A stretch of DNA of 64,000 nt from an uncultured Eubacteriales bacterium. GTDB taxonomy: Bacteria > Bacillota > Clostridia > Christensenellales > Aristaeellaceae. The notes under the pieces are model-generated. The model saw nothing but the letters and a program-made list of their open reading frames with translations, had not been told where the DNA came from and searched no databases. Positions 22,998 through 30,083 of the stretch are shown one piece after another. Position 1 is the stretch's first letter, and every line of letters starts with the position of its first letter. A program made the translations under genes and the position numbers. Location of the stretch: assembly GCA_900550955.1 (NCBI GenBank), contig URUF01000004.1, forward strand, positions 25,383 through 89,382, in the 5' to 3' direction.

Positions 22998-25475
22998 ATG
23001 AAGGAAATCAACGGTACCATAACGCTGGCCTATGTAGAGGAGGATAACAGGCAGCGCGTCATTTTTCGCGTCATTCCGCTTTGCACCCGCGAGGGAGGCG
23101 TTTTTCACGGAGGCGCGGAGGATTTTCCAGATGAAGGCAGCTTGCGCATTGTGCCGGACAAGCGCGAGCAGAGTACATTTAAAGAGCGCATGCGTGAAAT
23201 AGGCGGCCTGTGCGCCATCCAGCTTTCCAGCGAGGGCAAGGAGCTGATGAAGGTACGCCAAAACCGCAACTATGCCCCCGAGCAGGGCGAGCGCAACCAG
23301 CTTGCAATCTATTCCGATGTGATTTGTGAATTTACCGAGGACGGCTGCTTTGAGGTGGTGGAGGCCGGCGAGGACGCAGCTGACGCAATGACGGCCAAGG
23401 TGCTCCTGCATAAGGATAAAATGCTGTACGGCCCGGTTGAAAAAGAAGCAGCACAGAAGGCGACGATCGAAAGCCTGAAGCCGTTTGGCAACGATCGTTT
23501 TTTGTTGCATACGGTTGAAACGCCTGGGCTGGGGAAGCATTTGGTCTATTGGGATCCGGAGGCAACGCTGAACTGGCGGCAGCGCCGCAATAGCCTGCGC
23601 CGCCGCGAACGCGCCGGGCAGGAGGAGGAAGCCGAGGAGAAGCTGCCCAAAACGGCGGAGGCCAAAAAACCCGCAGAGGAAAAGCCGCGCAAGGAAAAGG
23701 CGGAAGCGGCCGCAAAGCCGGAGCGCGCGGCAAAGGTGGACCCCTATACGCGCCGTGTGGAACGGGCGGCGGAGATTCTGCGCCAGGAGGAAGAAAAGAA
23801 ACATACGGAGGAACAGGCGAAGGCGGAGGCCGAAGTGCAGCCCCAGCAGGCGGAAAAGGATTCCCCGGCAGAGGCGGCTGAAACGGTTGAAATGCCCGAG
23901 CCCGCGCCTGAGCAGGAAACGCCGCTGCCCATTGGCGCCAAGCTGGATATTTTGGATACGGATTTGCCGTTTGAGCAGCAGATTTCCCGCCTGGAGCAGC
24001 CGCTTAGCGAAGGCGCAAACCGGCTGACCAATGACGCGCCGGAGCCCGAGGAGGAAGCGCCGGAGGCAGTAGCGCATTTTTCCGGCACGCCGCTGGTAAA
24101 AACGCCCGGCAAGGCCGCGCGCAGCAAAACCAAGCCCGAGAATGTGCACCATGTGGTGGAGCAGCAAATCCGCCGCCAGCGCGACGAGGTGATGGGCACG
24201 GAAATGGGCGCGGGCGTATACGGCATGGTGGAAAACCCGATTGAAAACCTGCGGGCCTGCGTGGATTACATTTGGCAAAATGCCGATATGCGCGATCAGG
24301 CGCTGAACATGCTCATGGAAAACGACGCGTTTACAGCGGATATGGCGGCCCGCCTGCGCAGCGGCGGCACCAATTTGCACGCTGCTGCTGCGGCGCAGGA
24401 GCAGTTGGCCGAAATCGAGGCGGACAGGCTTACGCTGCTGATGCAGCTTGAAACGGCAAGGGCGAATGAGAAGAAATTCCGTGAGGAAGCGCTTTCCAAG
24501 CTGACGCAGAAGAAACGCGACGAGGTGGAGCGCCTTAAAAATGAAGTAAGGCAGCTGGAAGCCACCCGCCGCCGGCTTTCCGAGGCGACGCAGGCGTTAA
24601 GCAGCGGTACCGCGGCGCAGGTGACGGATTTTCTTGCCGCGAAGATGAACTGCCTGAGTGGCGCGGGGGAGCAGCGGGTGCTGCTTTCGCCCGTGATAGG
24701 GCAGGAGTATACGCAGCAGGTGCTTGCCGAACAGCTGCGCGTGCATATGAACGACAGCGGGTTTGGCATTAACGAGGACGAGGCCATGAGCCTGCTGATC
24801 AGCTTTGCGCTGTACGACGCGGTATGCCTGCGCGCCCGTACCCTTGCGGATGCGCAGCTTTTTGCCACGGTGATGCTGGAGAGCTTCGGCCTGCAAAGCG
24901 TATCGGCGACGGTTTGCCCCGGCGCATATGTGGAAATGATCAGCTTGCTGCCGGAGGATGAACACCGCACGCCTACGGTAACGGTACAGCCCCTTGGCAC
25001 GGAAACCATGTCTGTATTCGGGCATAAAACGATTTATCTTACGGATGAAAGGACGCTGGCCTCGCAGCAGGATTTGATGCTGCCCTATCCGGTAATCAAT
25101 GTGCCGGGCATGCTCAAGCGCGCCTTTGGCCATACGGTGGAGTGGACGCCGGTTGCGCCCGCAGCGCTTTCCTCCTTCGCGGGTATTCGGGCGGATACCC
25201 ATCCCATGCTTAGCGATGCGGAAAAATGGTTCGGGGAATTGAAGCGCGCGCTCAGGCAGGCGGAAATGCTGCCGCCAGACGCGATGCTGGTAAGCATGCG
25301 CAGGTTTATTGAGGTGGCTTCCCGCAAGGTGCGCGGAGGCTTCCTGGCGGCCGCAGATACCGCGGTTTGCCATTGGGTGGTGCCGCTAATCCTGATGAAC
25401 AGGCACGAGTCGCCCGAGGTGGCGGAGGCGCTGGCGGGCCTGCCGCATGCCATGGATATGCTGGGCATACGTTAA
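22998..25475 (+). CDS. Large protein of unknown function with charged linker and coiled coil
   Basis: 825 residues, not recognised. Residues 1-190 form a globular region (KEINGTITLAYVEEDNRQRV). Residues about 195-310 are a Glu/Lys/Ala-rich disordered linker. Residues about 455-540 predict a coiled coil (EQLAEIEADRLTLLMQLET, then LTQKKRDEVERLKNEVRQLE). The last 280 residues are globular with several Trp and Cys and no Walker A. No signal peptide or membrane segment. ATG at 22998 chosen; TTG at 22992 sits at better spacing from AAGGGG. It is probably co-transcribed with the small gene at 25508. Confidence 0.7.
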   Translation: MKEINGTITLAYVEEDNRQRVIFRVIPLCTREGGVFHGGAEDFPDEGSLRIVPDKREQSTFKERMREIGGLCAIQLSSEGKELMKVRQNRNYAPEQGERNQLAIYSDVICEFTEDGCFEVVEAGEDAADAMTAKVLLHKDKMLYGPVEKEAAQKATIESLKPFGNDRFLLHTVETPGLGKHLVYWDPEATLNWRQRRNSLRRRERAGQEEEAEEKLPKTAEAKKPAEEKPRKEKAEAAAKPERAAKVDPYTRRVERAAEILRQEEEKKHTEEQAKAEAEVQPQQAEKDSPAEAAETVEMPEPAPEQETPLPIGAKLDILDTDLPFEQQISRLEQPLSEGANRLTNDAPEPEEEAPEAVAHFSGTPLVKTPGKAARSKTKPENVHHVVEQQIRRQRDEVMGTEMGAGVYGMVENPIENLRACVDYIWQNADMRDQALNMLMENDAFTADMAARLRSGGTNLHAAAAAQEQLAEIEADRLTLLMQLETARANEKKFREEALSKLTQKKRDEVERLKNEVRQLEATRRRLSEATQALSSGTAAQVTDFLAAKMNCLSGAGEQRVLLSPVIGQEYTQQVLAEQLRVHMNDSGFGINEDEAMSLLISFALYDAVCLRARTLADAQLFATVMLESFGLQSVSATVCPGAYVEMISLLPEDEHRTPTVTVQPLGTETMSVFGHKTIYLTDERTLASQQDLMLPYPVINVPGMLKRAFGHTVEWTPVAPAALSSFAGIRADTHPMLSDAEKWFGELKRALRQAEMLPPDAMLVSMRRFIEVASRKVRGGFLAAADTAVCHWVVPLILMNRHESPEVAEALAGLPHAMDMLGIR

Positions 25476-25507
25476 TCTATACGAATAGACAAAGGAGGAT
25501 AACGGAA

Positions 25508-25759
25508 ATGCTGGAATACAAATTTGATACCCAACTGCTGATAGAGGGCACGGGCCTGGATGAGGATGCGATCAACGATTATATTACCAATCATATCAAG
25601 GGAGATTGCCTGCTGGCCGTTGGCGACGACGAGCTGATTAAAATCCATTACCATACCAACGAGCCGTGGCAGGTGCTGGAGTACGGCGCTTCGCTTGGCG
25701 ATATCCACGATATCGTGGTGGAGAACATGGAGCGCCAGGCCAACGGCTTGGACGGCTAA
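25508..25759 (+). CDS. Small stand-alone homologue of the FakA (DAK2-protein) middle domain
   Basis: 83 residues. LLAVGDDELIKIHYHTNEPW, then LEYGASLGDIHDIVVENM, matches the middle domain of fatty-acid kinase FakA, which follows the DhaL-like nucleotide domain. Neither a kinase domain nor a FakB-binding region is present, so it cannot be a kinase alone. It may dimerise with a full-length protein or regulate it. A GGAGGATAAC site precedes the ATG. Such small proteins are often labelled 'kinase to dihydroxyacetone kinase' in Clostridia. Confidence 0.7.
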   Translation: MLEYKFDTQLLIEGTGLDEDAINDYITNHIKGDCLLAVGDDELIKIHYHTNEPWQVLEYGASLGDIHDIVVENMERQANGLDG

Positions 25760-25811
25760 ACGCCTGGGATGAAAGGATAAAGCAAAAGCCTGGCCCCTTT
25801 GGAGTGACTAC

Positions 25812-26030
25812 TTAGGGATTTTCTGAAACAGAAAATTTTTGAGTGACAACTTCAAATGTGCGGAAGAAAAGCCACCATTGTAAAGCCGGTAGTTGGTTAT
25901 GCAATGGTGGCTTTTGCTGTGGTTGAAAACTATCACAAAACATAAGTTTCGTGGCTTCGGTCTTGGCTACGATCTCCGAAATGTTAATCATGGGTGGTGC
26001 CTCCTTGAAAGTTATCTTTGATGTGGTCAC
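25812..26030 (-). pseudogene. Possible truncated small ORF (MINISEIVAKTEAT...)
   Basis: The minus-strand frame from an internal ATG near 25991 begins MINISEIVAKTEATKLMFCD after a GGAGGCACCACCC site. It then runs into the terminator hairpin at 25867-25915, so the remainder is translated hairpin rather than conserved protein. It looks like the beginning of a gene whose body was lost. Product unknown. Confidence 0.3.
25867..25915. terminator. Terminator hairpin at left edge of the island
   Basis: A 14-base perfect stem (AAAAGCCACCATTG and its complement, 21-base loop) with A and T flanks can end transcription on either strand, including read-through from the FakA-like gene. The rest of 25760-26216 holds no supported gene apart from the remnant on the other strand. 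Confidence 0.75.
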
Positions 26031-26216
26031 AGCTTACCCTTTTGAACATAACTTTCAAGTCGGTAAAAGAGACAAAGAACTTAGCTTCGGTTTATCTGAA
26101 ATACCAAGAACAACATTAATATTTCTAAAACAAAATTAAGATAAAATACAAATAGCTCTATCGTATAATCCATATTGTTGATTGCAAGAAGCAAAAAACA
26201 ATGGAGGCAGATTACG

Positions 26217-26588
26217 ATGACTAAGAAGAATTTTATGTTTCTGGTACTGACCGTTGTTGGCGGTCTCCTGTTTGGCCTGGGTATGTGTATGTGCTTGCTG
26301 CCTGAGTGGAATATGTTCACCCCCGGCGTCGTGCTTACTGCTTTGGGTGCGCTGGTTCTGCTGGCTATTGCTCTGGTTCGCTGGATCATGGCAGGCAAGC
26401 CGGTTGTTGCCGTGAACTGGAACAAAGTCGGCAAGGTTGCTTACTGTGTTATCGCTGCGTTGGTGCTTGGCACTGGCATGGCGATGATTATGGCGTTTGA
26501 AGGCCTGATGATTCCCGGCATCATCGTGGGGATTGTTGGAATCGTGCTGGCGCTTGGGATCATTCCCGTTCTCAAAGGTCTCAAATAA
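26217..26588 (+). CDS. Small four-helix membrane protein, unknown function
   Basis: 123 residues with four hydrophobic segments (near 8-25, 34-56, 75-93, 97-117), including LTVVGGLLFGLGMCMCLLP. The ATG at 26217 follows a TGGAGGCAG site; codons further upstream in frame lack one. It stands before the amphipathic-repeat protein and cardiolipin synthase in the low-GC island, and may be part of the same envelope-stress cassette. Confidence 0.7.
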   Translation: MTKKNFMFLVLTVVGGLLFGLGMCMCLLPEWNMFTPGVVLTALGALVLLAIALVRWIMAGKPVVAVNWNKVGKVAYCVIAALVLGTGMAMIMAFEGLMIPGIIVGIVGIVLALGIIPVLKGLK

Positions 26589-26625
26589 TGAATTTTCACT
26601 TCAAAACATTAGGAGGCAAATAAAC

Positions 26626-26967
26626 ATGTGTGAACAGAACAAGGTACAGAATCAGGAAGAACTCAAGCAGAAGGCTATGGAGCACGACATGAGCGACGCG
26701 CAGGATATCGATCTCAAGGAAGTCGGCCAGGCGGTAGAAGAAGGTGCGGTCAGCGCTTATCAGAAGATCGAAGATGGTGTTGTCGGCGGCTACAAGAAGA
26801 TTGAGGATGCCGTTGTCGGCGGTTACAAGAAGATCGAAGAAGGCGTAGTCGAGGGCTTTACGAAGATGACCGATAAATTCGTTGAAAAGCTCTTTACTCG
26901 TGAAGGCGAAACCGTTGAGGACGCCAAGAAGCGTTTGAGCGGCGAAAAGCAGGACGAGGATCAGTAA
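26626..26967 (+). CDS. Small amphipathic-repeat protein, unknown function
   Basis: 113 residues. The middle holds four tandem imperfect 11-residue units (YQKIEDGVVGG, YKKIEDAVVGG, YKKIEEGVVEG, FTKMTDKFVEK), the periodicity of lipid-surface-binding amphipathic helices. The ends are acidic and disordered. RBS TAGGAGGCA. Located directly before cardiolipin synthase, so a role at the membrane surface is plausible but unproven. Confidence 0.7.
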   Translation: MCEQNKVQNQEELKQKAMEHDMSDAQDIDLKEVGQAVEEGAVSAYQKIEDGVVGGYKKIEDAVVGGYKKIEEGVVEGFTKMTDKFVEKLFTREGETVEDAKKRLSGEKQDEDQ

Positions 26968-27055
26968 GATACAAAAAATCAATACGCAGCGAGGATGCCG
27001 GATAGGTAGGCCTCGCTTTACGACTATCCGGGTAATCAGTAGGAGTGGTGACTGC

Positions 27056-29977
27056 ATGAAAAAGAAGCTCAGATACAATGTGGGCGCTGAGATTGTTGAA
27101 AAAGACGTTAACTATATTCCCGTCAGGTTCATCCTGGCAGTATTTCTGGCAGTGCTGGAAACACTTGGTGTGATCGCCATGGTTGTGCTGTGCTGCCTGT
27201 ATATTCCGTATTTTTATCTGGCCATGTGGGCGACTGAAATCGTCTGTGTGGTTCATATCGCAGCATCCAATGAAAATCCGGACTACAAAATTCCGTGGCT
27301 ATTGGTAGTGCTGGTCATTCCGGTGGTCGGACTGATGCTGTATATCATGTTCCACTCCCGCACACTCAAGAAAAAGTATATCCGGCGGATGGAAAACCTG
27401 AAAAATCATTCTTACACGAAAGACGATGCAGATGCGTTTGAAAAGCTGCGTGCCGAGAGCGCAACGGCTGCCAATCAGGCGAAGATGCTCTGTGAAATCT
27501 CAGAATCCCATCTGTTTCAAAATACGAATCAGGCGTATTTTCCACTGGGTGAAGACATGTTCCCGCAAATGCTGAAGGACATCCGCAGCGCAGAGAAATT
27601 TATTTTTCTGGAATACTTTATCATTGAAGAAGGCAAGTTCTGGAACACTATTCTGGATCTTCTTAAGGAAAAGGCGGTAGCTGGTGTGGAGGTGCGCGTA
27701 GTCTACGATGATATAGGCTGCATGAGTACACTGCCGGGCAACTACTGGAAGATATTAAAATCCTACGGTATCAAGGCAACGCCCTTTGCCCTGCTGCGCG
27801 GCAATGCGGACAGCGAGTTCAACAATCGCAGCCACCGTAAAATTCTGGTGATCGACGGCAAGGTTGGCTATACTGGCGGTGTGAACATCGCCGATGAATA
27901 TATCAACGAAACCGTACGCTTTGGCCACTGGAAGGATATCGGCATCCGGTTGGAAGGCGAAGCGGTACAGGAGCTGACGAAGCTGTTTCTGGTGGATTAC
28001 GGTCTGAATGTACGCAAGGAACCGGAAATCTGCCATGACTATTTCCCTTCCTACAGCAAACAGGAAACAGCAGGTTTTATGATTCCCTTCGGAGATGGCC
28101 CGGCCCCTGTGTATGTACATCAGGTGGGCAAGCGCGTGATCCAGAATATGCTCAATCAGGCGCAGCGGTATGTCTGGATGATGTCGCCCTATCTGATCAT
28201 CGACAGCGAACTCTGCTGTTCCATCGAATATGCAGCCATGCGAGGCATAGATGTACGCATTATTGTGCCACACATTCCGGACAAGAAGCTGGTATTCGAA
28301 ATGACGCAATGCTACTACGAGCGTTTGATGAAGGCGGGCGTCAAGATTTACGAATACGAACCCGGCTTTATCCATGCTAAGTGTTATCTCACAGATGATG
28401 AAACTGCCATGATCGGCACGATCAATCTGGATTACCGCAGCCTTGCGCATCACTTTGAAAACGGTGTGTGGATGTATAGGTGCGCCTCTATCGAAGATAT
28501 TCGGAAGGATTTTGCAGATACATTTGACAAGTCCATCCGAATCGAGGATCACATGCTTAAAACAGATGACGGAAACGGCAATATCGTGGAAACCGAAAAC
28601 ACCGTGACCCGAACCTATCTGTATATCACAGTAAGCCATAAGACTGCTGATGAAATGGCAGACCACTTTGGTTTTAATGATGACCAGCGGGCGCAGCTTG
28701 CGGAATTGCTATCGGATGACAACAATTCGCTGTGGGCGGCGGCTCTATACGGTATCGGTGCAACCGATGATGCCATTGTCGCCGTTGCCATGTCGCAGAT
28801 CGGTAATGTAGGCGGTGAACCTTATTGGTCATGGTACGGTTTTGGAAGTCGTGTGGAATGGTGTGCCTGCTTTGTATCGTGGTGTGCCAATGAGTGCGGC
28901 TATATCGACAATGGTATCATCCCGAAATTTGCAGGCTGTGTCAACGGCGTTCAATGGTTCAAAGACCGTGGACAATGGGCAGATAACAGCGCACAGCCGA
29001 CACCGGGCATGATTATCTTCTTTGATTGGGATTCTCCAAACGGTGCATCCGGCCCACAGGACGGACTTTCCGACCATGTGGGTATCGTTGAGAAAGTAGA
29101 GAATGGCAGAGTTTATACCATTGAGGGTAACACGAGCGATAGCTGCAACAGGCGGGATTACAAGCCCTCAATAACAAATATCTGCGTGAGGATGTTTACA
29201 CACGAAGCCATCATTGACCAAGAGACCTTTGACATTGTGCAGCGTATCCGCGACGGGAGACGCCGCATTACGCCTATGGGTGAAATGCCCGTTCTCTCCG
29301 GGATGGTATATTGCGCCGACTGCGGCAGCAAGCTCTACCAAGTCCGTGCCAACGGCTGGACGCATGAACAGGAGCACATGGTGTGTGCCACCTATCGCAA
29401 GAAAGGTCGGGACATATGCCCTTCGCATCAAATTCGCAACGTAGTCATAGAGCAGCTGTTGCTTGAAGACCTTCGGAGCGTTACCGCATTTGCCCGTGAG
29501 CGTGAAGCTGAATTCATAGATGTGGTCACAAAAAGCAAGGCAAAAGAAATAGACCGTAGCCTGCGGGAAAGCCGCAGAGAGTACGATCTGGCCAAGGCCC
29601 GAATTGCCAAACTGGACACTATTATGCAGAGGCTTTACGAGGACAATGTCGAGGGGAAGATTAGCGACGAGCGATTCATGAGGATGGCCTCCACCTACGA
29701 AGCTGAGCAAAAGCAGCTGGAAGCTCGGATTGATGAACTGGAGGCATTCATAGCCGAAGCGAAAGAAAAGACGCTCAATGCTGAATTTTTCCTGTCCTTG
29801 GTACGAAAGTACACGGATATCCGGGAACTGGATGCAGAGATCGTCAGGGAGTTTGTAGATCGAATCATTGTCCACAAAGCCGAAACGGTTAATGGTCATC
29901 GACAGCAGCGCATTGAAATCATCTATAACTGTGTAGGTATTGTAGAAATACCAGCGAGACATGAAAAAACGGCATAG
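27056..29977 (+). CDS. Tripartite fusion: cardiolipin synthase + CHAP hydrolase fragment + serine recombinase C-terminus
   Basis: 973 residues in one open frame. Residues 1-510 are cardiolipin synthase (two N-terminal membrane helices; HKD motifs HRKILVIDG at His260 and HAKCYLTDD at His440), missing about the last 25-30 residues. Residues about 520-700 match the CHAP cell-wall hydrolase of conjugative elements (VEWCACFVSWC near 601; LSDHVGIVE with His674). Residues about 710-973 are the zinc-ribbon (YCADCGSKLY, CATYRKKGRDIC), coiled coil and terminal domain of a TnpX-like large serine recombinase without its catalytic serine domain. Synthase activity may survive. The other two parts are remnants. 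Confidence 0.85.
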   Translation: MKKKLRYNVGAEIVEKDVNYIPVRFILAVFLAVLETLGVIAMVVLCCLYIPYFYLAMWATEIVCVVHIAASNENPDYKIPWLLVVLVIPVVGLMLYIMFHSRTLKKKYIRRMENLKNHSYTKDDADAFEKLRAESATAANQAKMLCEISESHLFQNTNQAYFPLGEDMFPQMLKDIRSAEKFIFLEYFIIEEGKFWNTILDLLKEKAVAGVEVRVVYDDIGCMSTLPGNYWKILKSYGIKATPFALLRGNADSEFNNRSHRKILVIDGKVGYTGGVNIADEYINETVRFGHWKDIGIRLEGEAVQELTKLFLVDYGLNVRKEPEICHDYFPSYSKQETAGFMIPFGDGPAPVYVHQVGKRVIQNMLNQAQRYVWMMSPYLIIDSELCCSIEYAAMRGIDVRIIVPHIPDKKLVFEMTQCYYERLMKAGVKIYEYEPGFIHAKCYLTDDETAMIGTINLDYRSLAHHFENGVWMYRCASIEDIRKDFADTFDKSIRIEDHMLKTDDGNGNIVETENTVTRTYLYITVSHKTADEMADHFGFNDDQRAQLAELLSDDNNSLWAAALYGIGATDDAIVAVAMSQIGNVGGEPYWSWYGFGSRVEWCACFVSWCANECGYIDNGIIPKFAGCVNGVQWFKDRGQWADNSAQPTPGMIIFFDWDSPNGASGPQDGLSDHVGIVEKVENGRVYTIEGNTSDSCNRRDYKPSITNICVRMFTHEAIIDQETFDIVQRIRDGRRRITPMGEMPVLSGMVYCADCGSKLYQVRANGWTHEQEHMVCATYRKKGRDICPSHQIRNVVIEQLLLEDLRSVTAFAREREAEFIDVVTKSKAKEIDRSLRESRREYDLAKARIAKLDTIMQRLYEDNVEGKISDERFMRMASTYEAEQKQLEARIDELEAFIAEAKEKTLNAEFFLSLVRKYTDIRELDAEIVREFVDRIIVHKAETVNGHRQQRIEIIYNCVGIVEIPARHEKTA

Positions 29978-30007
29978 CCGATATTGCTACCGACTATGCC
30001 GATTTTT
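29970..30007 (+). terminator. Terminator after the recombinase remnant
   Basis: Stem CGGCATAG/CTATGCCG followed by ATTTTTT. The left arm contains the TAG stop of the fused ORF. Confidence 0.85.
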
Positions 30008-30083
30008 TCAAGGGAATAAAATCCCTTTGGAGCCCCTTCTTTTGAGGGGGTCAGGCTTTTGCCATATATTCTTTGCGCCCGGT

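Larger units (their letters stand above)
25790..30010. mobile_element. Lower-GC island with integrative-element scar
   Basis: Base composition and codon use change abruptly near 25.8 kb and return near 30.0 kb. The segment carries two small proteins, cardiolipin synthase fused to a conjugative-element CHAP hydrolase fragment, and the C-terminal end of a large serine recombinase. It has its own hairpin terminators near both ends. I read it as horizontally acquired DNA that later lost most of an integrative element by deletion. I did not find clear att repeats, so the limits are approximate. Confidence 0.6.

Noticed and set aside
29214..29977. Functional serine recombinase
   Set aside because: Only the zinc-ribbon and C-terminal parts are present; the catalytic resolvase domain with its serine is missing.
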